A stretch of 64,000 bases of DNA, from positions 2,259,001 through 2,323,000 of the forward strand of contig NZ_CP030126.1 of the NCBI RefSeq assembly GCF_003568845.1, in the 5' to 3' direction. Under the pieces are notes generated by a model. The model was given only the letters and a program-made list of their open reading frames with translations, did not search any database and was not told the origin of the DNA. Each line of letters starts with the position of its first letter. The stretch's first letter is position 1. A program made the position numbers and the translations under genes. The stretch is from Indioceanicola profundi. Lineage in GTDB: Bacteria; Pseudomonadota; Alphaproteobacteria; Azospirillales; Azospirillaceae. Below, one piece after another: positions 38,178-47,667 of this stretch.

Positions 38178-39092
38178 ATGGTGCATCAGATCACCGGGGG
38201 CGCGGACCGCTCCCAGCTCATCGAAAAGGCCTCCGAGGAGGTCCAGGGCCGTTCGCTCTGGGACGATGCCCGCCGTCGCCTCTTCGCCAACAAGATGGCC
38301 GTCGCCAGCATGATCGTGCTGGGCATCATCGCGCTGATGGCGATCTTCGCCGACGCGCTGAGCCCGCACGATTACGACGCGGTCTACTGGGAAGCCATTG
38401 GCATCCCGCCGACTTTCGAGAACAGCCACTGGTTCGGCACCGACGCCAACGGCCGCGACCTGTTCATCCGCACGCTCTACGGCGCGCGGGTGTCGCTGAT
38501 GGTGGGCATCGTGACCACCTTCGTGGCGCTGATCATCGGCGTGACCTACGGCGCAATCGCAGGATATGTGGGCGGTCGGGTCGATGCGATCATGATGCGC
38601 ATCGTGGACGTCATCTACTCCATGCCGCTGATGTTCTTCGTCATTATCCTGGTGGTGGTGTTCGGGCGGAACATCCTGCTGGTCTTCGCCGCCATCGGCT
38701 GCGTCGAGTGGCTGACCATGGCGCGCATCGTGCGCGGCCAGACCCTGTCGGTGAAGCGCAAGGAGTTCATCGAGGCGGCGCGGGCGGCCGGCGTGTCCAA
38801 CGGCGCCATCATCCGCCGCCACGTCATCCCCAACGTCATCGGCCCGGTCATCGTCTTCATGACCCTGCTGGTGCCGGTGGTGATCCTGGTGGAAAGCTTC
38901 CTGTCCTTCCTGGGCCTGGGCGTGCAGGAGCCGATGACGAGCTGGGGGGTTCTAATCTCCGAGGGTGCGGCCCAGATGGAGAATGCGCCCTGGATGCTGA
39001 TCTTCCCGGCAGTCTTCCTGGCCGTGACGCTGTTCTGCTTCAACTTCATCGGTGACGGTCTGCGCGACGCGCTGGACCCGAAAGACCGGTGA
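38178..39092 (+). CDS. oppC: Oligopeptide-type ABC transporter permease (OppC-like)
   Basis: 304 aa from ATG 38178 (16 bp after oppB). An N-terminal soluble stretch ([20 protein letters not shown]) leads into six helices; the EAA loop is [20 protein letters not shown]. Conserved [20 protein letters not shown] is the dipeptide/oligopeptide permease signature. It pairs with OppB to form the channel. Confidence 0.92.
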   Translation: MVHQITGGADRSQLIEKASEEVQGRSLWDDARRRLFANKMAVASMIVLGIIALMAIFADALSPHDYDAVYWEAIGIPPTFENSHWFGTDANGRDLFIRTLYGARVSLMVGIVTTFVALIIGVTYGAIAGYVGGRVDAIMMRIVDVIYSMPLMFFVIILVVVFGRNILLVFAAIGCVEWLTMARIVRGQTLSVKRKEFIEAARAAGVSNGAIIRRHVIPNVIGPVIVFMTLLVPVVILVESFLSFLGLGVQEPMTSWGVLISEGAAQMENAPWMLIFPAVFLAVTLFCFNFIGDGLRDALDPKDR

Positions 39093-39112
39093 CCGGGAGG
39101 ACGTATCAGGAC

Positions 39113-40165
39113 ATGACCCCAGTTATCGAAGTCCGCGACCTCCGCGTCCGGTTTTCCACCCCCGACGGCGAGGTTTCGGCCGTCAACGGCGTTTCCTTCG
39201 ACGTGAATGAGAGCGAGTGCGTCGGCATCGTCGGCGAGTCCGGCTCCGGCAAGAGCCAGCTCTTCATGGCCATCATGGGCCTGCTGGCTAAGAACGGCAA
39301 AGCCACCGGTTCCGCCAAGTTCCGCGGGACCGAGCTGATCGGCATGCCGGTTGCCAAGCTGAACAAGATCCGTGGCGAGAAGATCGCCATGATCTTCCAG
39401 GACAGCATGACCAGCCTGACGCCGCATCTGAAGATCGGCCGTCAGATGACCGAAGTGCTGATCGAGCACAAGGCCATGTCCGAGGCCGATGCTCGCAAGC
39501 GCGCGCTGGAAATGCTGGACCTGGTCCGCATTCCGGAGGCCGCCCGCCGCCTGAACCAGTATCCGCATGAGCTGTCGGGCGGCATGCGCCAGCGCATCAT
39601 GATCGCCATGGCGCTGCTGTGCGAGCCGGACATGCTGATCGCGGACGAGCCGACCACCGCGCTGGACGTGACCGTGCAGGCCCAGATCCTGGACCTGATG
39701 GCCGATCTGAAGCGGGTCACCAAGGCCGCCATTGTGCTGATCACCCACGATCTCGGCACCGTGGCCGGTCTCTGCGACCGGGTGCAGGTGATGTATGGCG
39801 GCCGGTTCATGGAGACCGGCGACGTCCGGCAGATCTTCTACACGCCGCGGCACCCCTACACCGCCGGCCTGCTGCGCTCCATGCCGCGCCTGACTGAGGA
39901 CCGCCGGGACACGCTGTACGCCATTCCGGGCCAGCCGCCGAACCTCCAGCGCCTGCCCTCCGGCTGCCCCTTCCAGGAGCGTTGCGAGTTCGTGCACCAG
40001 CGCTGCGTGGATGAGCTGCCGATCCTGCGCGAGGTGGGCGGCGGCCAGACCAAGGCCTGCCATCTGGAAAGCCTGGAGAACCCGGTGACCGATCCCGCCG
40101 CCCCGTCCGTGCCGGTGCGGGAACTGGCAGGGTTCGTCGAAGGCCGTCAGTCGAAGACCGCGTGA
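39113..40165 (+). CDS. oppD: Oligopeptide ABC transporter ATP-binding protein (OppD-like)
   Basis: 350 aa from ATG 39113, with GGGAGGA upstream; a GTG at 39089 that overlaps the oppC stop is an alternative. Walker [10 protein letters not shown], signature LSGGMRQR, Walker [13 protein letters not shown]. The C-terminal oligopeptide-transporter extension includes the Cys-rich motif [14 protein letters not shown], which binds an Fe-S cluster in some family members. The Thr common after GKS is Gln here. Confidence 0.93.
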   Translation: MTPVIEVRDLRVRFSTPDGEVSAVNGVSFDVNESECVGIVGESGSGKSQLFMAIMGLLAKNGKATGSAKFRGTELIGMPVAKLNKIRGEKIAMIFQDSMTSLTPHLKIGRQMTEVLIEHKAMSEADARKRALEMLDLVRIPEAARRLNQYPHELSGGMRQRIMIAMALLCEPDMLIADEPTTALDVTVQAQILDLMADLKRVTKAAIVLITHDLGTVAGLCDRVQVMYGGRFMETGDVRQIFYTPRHPYTAGLLRSMPRLTEDRRDTLYAIPGQPPNLQRLPSGCPFQERCEFVHQRCVDELPILREVGGGQTKACHLESLENPVTDPAAPSVPVRELAGFVEGRQSKTA

Positions 40166-41175
40166 TGGGACACATGAGCACCGAACTGCTGCGCGTTGAG
40201 GACCTGAAGGTCCATTTCCCCATCCGCACCGGCGGAGTCGTCTTTGGCAAGTTCACCCCGCTGAAGGCCGTGGACGGCGTCTCCTTCACCCTGATGGCGG
40301 GCGAGACGCTGGGCATCGTCGGCGAGTCCGGCTGTGGCAAGTCCACGCTGGGCCGCGGCATCCTGAGCCTGATCAAGCCGACTGACGGCAAGGTCGTGTT
40401 CATGGGGTCCGAGCTGACCAGCGTGGCGGCGGAGACGCTGCGCCGGCACCGGGCGGACATGCAGATCGTCTTCCAGGACCCGCTGGCCAGCCTGAACCCG
40501 CGCATGACGGTGGGCGACATCATCGCCGAGCCGCTGACCGTGTTCGAGCCCAAGCTGACCGGGGAGCAGCGCAAGGCCAAGGTCAAGGACATCATGTCCA
40601 AGGTCGGCCTGCTGCCGCAGATGATCAACCGCTACCCGCACGAGTTCAGCGGCGGACAATGCCAGCGCATCGGCATCGCCCGGGCGATGATCCTGAACCC
40701 GAAGCTTGTGGTCTGCGACGAGCCGGTGTCGGCGCTGGACGTGTCGATCCAGGCGCAGATCGTGAACCTGCTGATGCAGTTGCAGGAGGAGTTCAACCTC
40801 TCCCTCCTCTTCATCAGCCACGACCTCTCCGTGGTGCGCCATGTCAGCCACCGGGTGATGGTGCTGTATCTGGGCAAGGTGATGGAGATCGCCGACCGCG
40901 ACGCCATCTACGCCCAGCCGCTGCACCCTTACACCCAGGCCCTGATCAGCGCCGTGCCGGTGCCCGACCCGGATCTGGAGAAGAACAAGCAGCGCATCGT
41001 TCTGGGCGGCGACCTCCCCTCCCCCATGAACCCGCCGTCGGGCTGCGTCTTCCGTACCCGCTGCCCTCGCGCCACGGACATCTGCGCCCAGGTGGTCCCG
41101 CCGCTGGAGGAGAAGGCTCCCGGCCATCAGGCCGCCTGCCACCATTGGGGCCCGCCGGGCGCCCGGCAGGCGTAA
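40165..41175 (+). CDS. oppF: Oligopeptide ABC transporter ATP-binding protein (OppF-like)
   Basis: 336 aa. ATG 40165 shares a base with the oppD stop; GTG 40162 or ATG 40174 are alternatives. Walker A GESGCGKST, signature FSGGQCQRI, Walker B VVCDEPVSALD. The C-terminal extension has PSGCVFRTRCPRATDIC. Last gene of the operon, followed by a terminator. Confidence 0.94.
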   Translation: MGHMSTELLRVEDLKVHFPIRTGGVVFGKFTPLKAVDGVSFTLMAGETLGIVGESGCGKSTLGRGILSLIKPTDGKVVFMGSELTSVAAETLRRHRADMQIVFQDPLASLNPRMTVGDIIAEPLTVFEPKLTGEQRKAKVKDIMSKVGLLPQMINRYPHEFSGGQCQRIGIARAMILNPKLVVCDEPVSALDVSIQAQIVNLLMQLQEEFNLSLLFISHDLSVVRHVSHRVMVLYLGKVMEIADRDAIYAQPLHPYTQALISAVPVPDPDLEKNKQRIVLGGDLPSPMNPPSGCVFRTRCPRATDICAQVVPPLEEKAPGHQAACHHWGPPGARQA

Positions 41176-41199
41176 AGGCCGGGGTTCCTGTGGAATGGA

Positions 41200-41235
41200 A
41201 AAGGGCGGTGCCGGTGGTGCCGCCCTTTCTGTTTT
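41200..41235 (+). terminator. Terminator of the opp operon
   Basis: 9-bp stem AAAGGGCGG/CCGCCCTTT followed by CTGTTTT. It begins 24 bp after the oppF stop. Confidence 0.85.
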
Positions 41236-41364
41236 GGCCCCGACCGTTGCGCAGGTCGGTGCGAGGCAAAGCCGAGGGTCGACACCTGCCATGCCCTCCG
41301 GTCCAGGAACCCTGCCCACCCAAGGTCGTTGCGAATTAACGACTTCGAATGCAGGAGATTTCCC

Positions 41365-41823
41365 ATGTCCGGGTACGGCAGATTTGCGGCGATGATCGCC
41401 ACCTCGACCGTGGTGATGCTGGGGCTGATGTACCTCAACACCTATTCCATCGAACATGTCCGCTGGAGCGAGACGCGGCTGTACATGGCATTGGTGATGG
41501 GAGCCGCAATGGCGGTCATCATGCTTTCCTACATGCTGCACATGTACAAGAACCGGACCGCCAATATCGGCATCTTCGCAGGCAGCATCCTGGTGTTCGC
41601 CGTGGCCCTCTGGCTGGTGCGCAGCCAGGAGACGGTACAGGATGTGGCCTATATGAAGGCGATGATCCCGCACCATTCCATCGCGATCATGACCAGCGAA
41701 AGAGCCGAAATCACCGACCCCCGCGTCCGCGCCCTGGCGGATGAGATCATCGAAGCCCAGAAGCGGGAGATTGCCGAGATGGAGGCTTTGATCGCCGAGC
41801 TGGAAGCCGCGGGACGATCATGA
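41365..41823 (+). CDS. DUF305 domain membrane protein
   Basis: 152 aa with AGGAG before ATG 41365. Three hydrophobic helices (about 8-26, 37-55, 63-80) precede a DUF305 region: VAYMKAMIPHHSIAIMTSER, with the characteristic MIPHHSxAIxMS pattern. DUF305 proteins are ferritin-like-fold envelope proteins often linked to copper; the His/Met residues could bind metal. No metal transport genes adjoin. Confidence 0.85.
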   Translation: MSGYGRFAAMIATSTVVMLGLMYLNTYSIEHVRWSETRLYMALVMGAAMAVIMLSYMLHMYKNRTANIGIFAGSILVFAVALWLVRSQETVQDVAYMKAMIPHHSIAIMTSERAEITDPRVRALADEIIEAQKREIAEMEALIAELEAAGRS

Positions 41824-41944
41824 TGATGAGAGGCCGGGGCATTCGGCCGAAAGGGCCGTGATGAGGCAGACCGGTGGAGTCGGCGGCGAAAGCTGGAAGC
41901 TGTCGAGCCTCGCTTCGCTCAATCCGAGCTACGGGCCTGTGCCC

Positions 41945-42154
41945 TCAATAATGCGGCGGCGGCCGGTCGTCGGCCGGAGAAGGTCGCCAGGACTCCAGCT
42001 CGCGGACGCGCTCGGTCAGCAGGCGCACGCGTTCGGTGAGGAGGTCGACGGCGCGGCCCTGGGTGGCCACGACATCGGACAGCTCCTCAATGGTCCGCTC
42101 CTGGTGGGCCAGACGGATTTCCAGATCGGTGAGGCGGGCGGAATCGTCGCTCAT
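41945..42154 (-). CDS. slyX: SlyX family protein
   Basis: 69 aa, a short coiled coil: LEIRLAHQERTIEELSDVVA then a basic/acidic heptad region, ending with the family-typical PPPHY. Function unknown. It lies 40 bp after the periplasmic protein gene and ends the purC-purS run. Confidence 0.9.
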   Translation of the reverse strand: MSDDSARLTDLEIRLAHQERTIEELSDVVATQGRAVDLLTERVRLLTERVRELESWRPSPADDRPPPHY

Positions 42155-42194
42155 GGCAGGGCCTGCGAACCGCTGAATGGGAAAGACCGGCGGA

Positions 42195-42788
42195 TCACTG
42201 GACCCGGCGGACCTTCAGGATGAGCTTGGACCCGGCGCGCGTCAGCTTGTAGCTGCCCAGAATGGCGGGCTTGATCACCACGGTGTCGCCGGCTTTGAGC
42301 TGGAACTGCTTGCTTTCCCGCTGTGCCCAGACCTGACCATTGTCCAGGGTGATGAGCAGGCGACTGGGCTGGTCCGGCACGGTGCCGAGCTTGGCAACCT
42401 TGGCGGTCAGCTCTTCCGGCTCCTCCCCCTCTCCGCTGCCGCGGGTCCGGGCAAGCTGTTCGGCACCGAAACCCTTGGCCGCTACCTCCGCAGACTCGGC
42501 TTCCGCACGGGCCTGCGGAAGCTGCTCCGCCCCGAAGCGTTCGGCCGGAGCCGCGGCTACGGCGGGCGGCGTGGGAGCCGCGGGCGGACGCGCCGCCTGC
42601 ACCGAAGGAGCAGCGCCGCGCAGGGCGGGCACGGTGCGGTCGAAGCAGGCCAGCCGCTCCGCCGCATCCGCAACGCCGGTGCAGGCCAGCACCGCATCGG
42701 CCGGAGCCGCCTGGGCTACCGGGGCAGTAAGGAGAAGCGCCGACAGCAGGGCCGCCGGAAGGATCAGGGTCACGGCTGCGCGGCGCAT
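42195..42788 (-). CDS. Periplasmic protein of unknown function with repeated FGAEQL motif
   Basis: 197 aa from ATG 42788. Signal peptide 1-27 (ending PVAQA-A). After it comes LACTGVADAAERLACFDRTV, a two-Cys motif seen near the start of many small proteobacterial secreted proteins. The motif FGAEQL occurs twice (ERFGAEQLPQAR and KGFGAEQLARTR) within a Pro/Ala-rich linker. A C-terminal beta domain (LLITLDNGQVWAQRESKQFQ ... ILKVRRV) follows. It starts 11 bp after purS, so it is cotranscribed. Function unknown. Confidence 0.75.
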   Translation of the reverse strand: MRRAAVTLILPAALLSALLLTAPVAQAAPADAVLACTGVADAAERLACFDRTVPALRGAAPSVQAARPPAAPTPPAVAAAPAERFGAEQLPQARAEAESAEVAAKGFGAEQLARTRGSGEGEEPEELTAKVAKLGTVPDQPSRLLITLDNGQVWAQRESKQFQLKAGDTVVIKPAILGSYKLTRAGSKLILKVRRVQ

Positions 42789-42799
42789 GGGCAAGGTCC

Positions 42800-43042
42800 T
42801 CAGTCGACCAGTTCGATCGAGTAGTTCTCGATCACCGTGTTGGCCAGGAGCTTGCGGCACATGGCGTCGATGGTGGCGGTAGCCGCCTCCCGGTCGGTCT
42901 CGTCGATCTCCAGCTCGATCAGCTTGCCCTGCCGGACCTCTCCGACCGAGAGGAACCCCAGCGTGTGCAGGGCATGGCCGATGGCCTTACCCTGGGGATC
43001 GAGGACGCCGTTCTTCAGCGTGACGGTGACTCTGGCTTTCAT
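42800..43042 (-). CDS. purS: Phosphoribosylformylglycinamidine synthase subunit PurS
   Basis: 80 aa. Full-length family pattern: MKARVTVTLKNGVLDPQGKA, then GFLSVGEVRQGKLIELEID. It is the small assembly subunit of the PurL-PurQ-PurS FGAM synthase. It lies 16 bp after purC. purQ and purL, usually next, are not in the window; the following gene is a periplasmic protein. Confidence 0.95.
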   Translation of the reverse strand: MKARVTVTLKNGVLDPQGKAIGHALHTLGFLSVGEVRQGKLIELEIDETDREAATATIDAMCRKLLANTVIENYSIELVD

Positions 43043-43058
43043 CGGTCCTGTTCCCGCG

Positions 43059-43823
43059 TTACTGGACGAGCTTGGGCGGGGCGTGGTCGCCGGGGCCGGC
43101 CTCGGGCAGGATGCCGAGACGGCGGGCCACTTCCTGATAGGCCTCGGCCACATTGCCCAGATCCTGGCGGAAGCGGTCCTTGTCCAGCTTCTCGTTGGTC
43201 TTGGCGTCCCAGAGGCGGCAATTGTCCGGGCTGATCTCGTCGGCCAGGATGATGCGCATCTCGTCATTGTCGTAGAGCCGGCCGAACTCCAGCTTGAAGT
43301 CCACCAGCTTGAGCCCGATGCCAAGGAACAGCCCCGACAGATAGTCGTTGACGCGCAGCGCCAGGCTCATCATGTCGTCCAGGTCGGCGGGAGCGGCCCA
43401 GCCGAAGGCGGTGATGTGCTCCTCCGACACCATCGGATCGCCGAGCTCATCGTTCTTGTAGTACCACTCGACGATGGAGCGGGGCAGCGGCGTGCCCTCC
43501 GGGATGCCGAAGCGCTTGGTCAGCGAACCGGCCGCCACGTTCCGGACCACCACCTCGATCGGGATGATCTCCACCTCGCGCACGAGCTGCTCGCGCATGT
43601 TCAGGCGGCGGACGAAGTGGGTCGGGATGCCGATCTCCGCCAGCTTGGTCATCAGATATTCGCTGATGCGGTTGTTCAGCACGCCCTTGCCGGTGATGGT
43701 GCCCTTCTTCTGGGCATTGAAGGCGGTGGCATCGTCCTTGAAGTACTGAACCAGGGTGCCCGGCTCCGGACCCTCGAAGAGGATCTTCGCCTTGCCCTCG
43801 TAAATCCGCCGGCGTCGCGTCAT
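43059..43823 (-). CDS. purC: SAICAR synthase
   Basis: 254 aa; ATP-dependent joining of CAIR and aspartate in purine synthesis. ATG 43823 gives the canonical N-terminus [19 protein letters not shown]. Signature blocks: [27 protein letters not shown] and [15 protein letters not shown]. It is upstream of purS in the same operon. A 202-bp gap precedes it. Confidence 0.97.
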   Translation of the reverse strand: MTRRRRIYEGKAKILFEGPEPGTLVQYFKDDATAFNAQKKGTITGKGVLNNRISEYLMTKLAEIGIPTHFVRRLNMREQLVREVEIIPIEVVVRNVAAGSLTKRFGIPEGTPLPRSIVEWYYKNDELGDPMVSEEHITAFGWAAPADLDDMMSLALRVNDYLSGLFLGIGLKLVDFKLEFGRLYDNDEMRIILADEISPDNCRLWDAKTNEKLDKDRFRQDLGNVAEAYQEVARRLGILPEAGPGDHAPPKLVQ

Positions 43824-44025
43824 GGGATGGCGTCCAGGTGGTCGTTGCGTCACGAGGCCGCCGGATCCGTATGGACCCATTGGCCGATGAAATGCTTCCA
43901 ACCGGTGGAAAGCATGAATGACCCGCGCAGCGCCGGGCCGCGCGGGTCCCCCCTCCTATAGCAAGCTGCGGGGCAACGCACAATGCGGGTAGCCCTGCGG
44001 CGCACGGAGGGAAGGGGTGCGGCGC

Positions 44026-44784
44026 CTATAGCGGCACGTCCTGAAACGGGGTGCGGTCCGGACGGCCGGGAGCAAAGCGGAAGATCGGCGGCGTGCCCAG
44101 CCGCTCCGCCGAGGGCAGCGCGATCAGGGCGGAGGACACGGTCTCGAAGCCCACATCCGTGACGACGCACATGGCCCCCCGCGGCCCGACACTGAGTCCG
44201 CCCTCCCAGATTCGGCTGCCCAGCAGCTCCTCCCAGGCTTTCCAGTCGCCCTTCTCCGGCTCGGGAGCGGCGGCCTGGGCGAAGAGCGGGGTATAGAATC
44301 GCTGGCGCGGGCTGGACGCTGGATCATTCAGGTCATGGGCGGTCAGCATGGACAGGCCCGGCGGCACCGGCTGCACCCGGATGCGACCATCGCCCCGGTG
44401 GGCCAGCCAGAAGGCGTCACGATTGTCCGCCACCACCAGGTTGAAGGGGCGGTAGGCGCCGGGATCGAGGTGGGTCAAGGCCTTCGCCGCCTCCGCCGCG
44501 TCGGCATGGTCGAGGCTCTCCAGCACCAGCTCCCCGCGGGAGCGCTTGCCGGACTGCGGCCCCAGCGTGCCCTGGCGGTTCAGAATGGCAGCTACCACGC
44601 CGGCATCGTTCAGCCCCAGCCAGGTACCGCCCGCCGACTCGTCCAGCCCGGCCACCACGTCCGGCCGGTCGGGCCAGTGCCGGGCCGGCGGCTTCCAGGG
44701 ACGGTCCACCATCTCGTCCCGATTGCCGGCCAGGATCAGCGGCCAGTCATGGCCGGGACGGCGGAGAAGGATGGTGCTGCACAT
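44026..44784 (-). CDS. NRDE (TANGO2-like) family protein
   Basis: 252 aa. C2 is the predicted Ntn-hydrolase-like nucleophile, and the NRDE motif is at residues 21-24 (LILAGNRDEMVDRP). GTWLGLNDAGVVAAILNR is the second family block. No signal peptide. The human homologue TANGO2 affects lipid/haem handling; the bacterial role is uncertain. Divergent from DUF1476. Confidence 0.9.
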   Translation of the reverse strand: MCSTILLRRPGHDWPLILAGNRDEMVDRPWKPPARHWPDRPDVVAGLDESAGGTWLGLNDAGVVAAILNRQGTLGPQSGKRSRGELVLESLDHADAAEAAKALTHLDPGAYRPFNLVVADNRDAFWLAHRGDGRIRVQPVPPGLSMLTAHDLNDPASSPRQRFYTPLFAQAAAPEPEKGDWKAWEELLGSRIWEGGLSVGPRGAMCVVTDVGFETVSSALIALPSAERLGTPPIFRFAPGRPDRTPFQDVPL

Positions 44785-44953
44785 GGGAATTCCTTGCTGC
44801 TCCGGTTTTCAGGGGGATGCCCCCGGCGCTCCGGCCGTTATTGATCTGTCTCATAGTTCGGGCCTTGAACCAGTATTATAAGGTTCGCCGGAGGAATGGC
44901 TCCAGCAGTGCGCCATGACCAGACCCGAATCCACAGGGCAAGCACAGGGGAAG

Positions 44954-45277
44954 ATGATGACCACTTTCGACGAGCGCGAACAGGCATTCGAGAACAAGTT
45001 CAAGCACGATGAGGAGCAGCTGTTCCGCATCTATGCGCGTCGCGCCAAGCTGATGGGGCTCTGGGCTGCCGAAAAGATGGGCATCACCGACGAGGCCGCC
45101 GATTCCTATGCCAAGCAGATGGTCGCCGGGGAGATCGATGATCCGGGCCACGAGGCCATCTTCCGTCGCATCCGCACCGATTTCGACGCCAAGGGCGTGG
45201 CATGCTCCGATCATGCCATTGAAAAGCAGATGGCCGAGATGCTGGACGAAGCCCGCCGTCAGGTGATGGAGCAGTAA
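44954..45277 (+). CDS. DUF1476 protein, ATP-synthase zeta (inhibitor) subunit family
   Basis: 107 aa from ATG 44954 (44957 alternative). The pattern MMTTFDEREQAFENKFKHDE at the N-terminus is diagnostic of DUF1476. In Paracoccus this family is the zeta subunit that inhibits F1 ATPase by inserting its N-terminus; that role here is inferred from the family. Expected four-helix fold from residue 20 on. Not linked to atp genes here, which is usual. Confidence 0.9.
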   Translation: MMTTFDEREQAFENKFKHDEEQLFRIYARRAKLMGLWAAEKMGITDEAADSYAKQMVAGEIDDPGHEAIFRRIRTDFDAKGVACSDHAIEKQMAEMLDEARRQVMEQ

Positions 45278-45314
45278 CCCGGAGTGAAAGGCGATGGGGC
45301 CGGCCGGCCCCTCC

Positions 45315-46079
45315 CTACTCCGCCGCGTCCGCCTGCCGCCGGTCGCGGGCGATGTCGAGGAAGACCTCCTCCAGGTTGGCGCGGCCGAAGCGGGTCAGCA
45401 GGTCTGCCGGGGCGCCGCGATCCACGATCCGCCCGCCCTTCATCATCAGAACGTCGTGGCAGAGCCGCTCCACCTCCGCCATGTTGTGGCTGGCGAGCAG
45501 GATGGTGGCGCCGGTGCGGTCGCGGAAGCGTTCCAGATAGGTCCTGATCCAGTCCGCCGTATCGGGGTCCAGGCTGGCCGTGGGCTCATCCAGCAGCAGC
45601 ACTTCCGGTTCGTTCAGCAGGGCCTTGGCCAAGGCCACGCGCGTCTTCTGCCCGGCGGACAGAGCGCCCGACGGGCGGTCCAGCAGGCCGGTGAACTCCA
45701 ACTCCTCCGCCATCTGCCGAATTCGGCGCTTCACACCGGTCAGCCCGTAGAGATGGGCATAGACGGTCAGGTTCTCCTCCACCGTGAGCCGGTGCGGCAG
45801 GTCCACATAAGGGCTGGAGAAGTTCATACGGGGAAGCACGCGGTAGCGGCCGCTCAGCATATCGTGCCCCAGCACCTCGATCCGGCCGGAGGTCGGGAGA
45901 AGCAGCCCCAGCAGCATGGAGATGGTGGTGGTCTTGCCCGCCCCATTGCCGCCCAGCAGCGCCACCGTATGGCCGGCCGCCACCTCGAAGCTGATGCCGT
46001 CCACGGCGGTGACCGCGCCATAGCGCTTGGTCAGGGACTCGACACGGATGGAATGATGGCTGGTGGATGGGGTCGACAT
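45315..46079 (-). CDS. ABC transporter ATP-binding protein
   Basis: 254 aa. Walker A GGNGAGKTT, signature LSAGQKTRVALAKALL, Walker B VLLLDEPTASLD, H-loop ASHNM. It resembles ABC-2/export-type ATPases (CcmA/NatA class), with SGRIEVLGHDML. A permease is not adjacent: the flanking genes (DUF1476 on plus, RegB on plus) are unrelated. It may serve a distant membrane partner. Confidence 0.9.
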   Translation of the reverse strand: MSTPSTSHHSIRVESLTKRYGAVTAVDGISFEVAAGHTVALLGGNGAGKTTTISMLLGLLLPTSGRIEVLGHDMLSGRYRVLPRMNFSSPYVDLPHRLTVEENLTVYAHLYGLTGVKRRIRQMAEELEFTGLLDRPSGALSAGQKTRVALAKALLNEPEVLLLDEPTASLDPDTADWIRTYLERFRDRTGATILLASHNMAEVERLCHDVLMMKGGRIVDRGAPADLLTRFGRANLEEVFLDIARDRRQADAAE

Positions 46080-46168
46080 GCAGTCAATATGGGGCGCCGC
46101 GGGTCCATGCCTAGAGTCCGCCTGTCCGGCGGCGCCGTCTTTCCCGCAAGGGCCCGCTAGAGAGCATC

Positions 46169-47491
46169 ATGACCGAGGCAGTTCTCCGTCCCGTTCCCGC
46201 CCGCATGCCGGGCGACACCATTCCTTCGGCCGAGGGGCGGGTCAGCGCCCGCACGCTGATCACCATCCGCTGGATCGCCGTGGCGGGGCAGTTGCTGACC
46301 CTGATGGTGGTCGAGCTGCTGCTTGCCGTGTCTCTGCCGCTGCTGCATGCGCTGGCCGCGGTCTTCGCGTCGGTGGCGCTGAACCTCTACGCCGCGCGGC
46401 GTCTGGCGCGGCAGCCCTTCCTGGGCGACCGGGACGCCGGGCTGTACCTGGCCTACGACATGCTCCAGCTCACGCTGCTGCTGTTCCTGACCGGCGGGCT
46501 GGAGAACCCGTTCGCAGTGTTGATGCTGGCGCCGCTGACCGTGGCGGCCAGTTCACTGGGGCTGATGCCGGTGATCCTGCTGACGGGGCTGGCGGTGGCG
46601 GGCTTCACGGGGCTGGCCGTGTTCTCCCTTCCCCTGCCCTGGCCGGGCCACGGCGTGCAGCTTGCGCCGCTGTACCGGCTGGGCATCTGGGCCTCGCTGA
46701 CCCTGTCGGCGGGGTTCATCGCCGGTTACCTGTTCCAGGTGGCGCAGGGCGCCCGGCGGCTGTCCGGCGCGCTGACGGCCAGCCAGATGGCCCTGGCACG
46801 CGCCCAGCGCGCCACCGCCGTCGGCGCGCTGGCCGCCGCGGCGGCCCATGAGCTGGGGACCCCGCTGGGCACCATCGCCGTCGTCGCCAAGGAGCTGGGC
46901 CGCGACATCCCGCCGGACAGCCACCTGTCTGAAGATGTGCAGCTCCTGCAGAGCCAGGTCGCCCGCTGCCGCGACATCCTGGCCGAGCTGGCGCGGCGGC
47001 CGGGCGATACCGACAGCGGGTCCGACTTCGCGCCGGTGCCGCTGCCGGCCTTGATCGAAACGGTCAGCGCACCCTACCGGCGGCAGGAGATCGACCTCAG
47101 GATCGTAGTGGCGAACGAGCCGGAGGATGGCGCCCCGCGGGTGCAGGAGAGTCCGGAGATGGTGCACGGGCTGGCCAACATCCTTCAGAACGCGATGCAG
47201 TTCGCCCGCACCGCCGTCACGGTCACCATCGACTGGAGCCCGCCGGGCGTCACTGTGACCATTGCCGACGATGGCCCCGGCTTCCCGCCCATGCTGCTGG
47301 GACGGCTGGGCGAGCCCTATCTGTCCGGCCGGAGCGCGGCGGCACGGGAAGCGGGCGGCAACATGGGACTCGGCGTGTTCATCGCCCAGACTTTACTTGA
47401 ACGATCGGGAGCGGAACTGCGCTATGCGAACGGGCGCGGCGGCGGTGCAATGGTTGCCATTCGCTGGAAATCGCCCATGTTTACGGTGTAA
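46169..47491 (+). CDS. regB: Redox-sensing histidine kinase RegB (PrrB/ActS)
   Basis: 440 aa. Six N-terminal helices (about 30-190) include the quinone-sensing heptad GGLENPF (109-115, GGxxNPF). The H box is AAAAHELGTPLGTIAVVAKE with phospho-His H227. The redox-active cysteine of RegB is present as C267 in QVARCRDILAEL. The N and G boxes are LANILQNAMQF and ADDGPGF. It controls photosynthesis, nitrogen fixation, respiration or hydrogenase genes in response to redox state in relatives. RegA follows; senC/prrC is not between them. Confidence 0.95.
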   Translation: MTEAVLRPVPARMPGDTIPSAEGRVSARTLITIRWIAVAGQLLTLMVVELLLAVSLPLLHALAAVFASVALNLYAARRLARQPFLGDRDAGLYLAYDMLQLTLLLFLTGGLENPFAVLMLAPLTVAASSLGLMPVILLTGLAVAGFTGLAVFSLPLPWPGHGVQLAPLYRLGIWASLTLSAGFIAGYLFQVAQGARRLSGALTASQMALARAQRATAVGALAAAAAHELGTPLGTIAVVAKELGRDIPPDSHLSEDVQLLQSQVARCRDILAELARRPGDTDSGSDFAPVPLPALIETVSAPYRRQEIDLRIVVANEPEDGAPRVQESPEMVHGLANILQNAMQFARTAVTVTIDWSPPGVTVTIADDGPGFPPMLLGRLGEPYLSGRSAAAREAGGNMGLGVFIAQTLLERSGAELRYANGRGGGAMVAIRWKSPMFTV

Positions 47492-47667
47492 TCCAGGACC
47501 GGTCCTCCCGCATGCACCGCTTGCACGGCATTGACGCTGGACTTGCCGCAGCTTCCGGAATACCCCGTTTCTGATTGCTGCGTTGTTGCGGCTCGCTTGG
47601 TTCGCGCCTCCGTGCGATCCTGGTCCGGCCGTCCGATGCCCCCGGTCCAGCAAGAAGAGAAGCCAGG

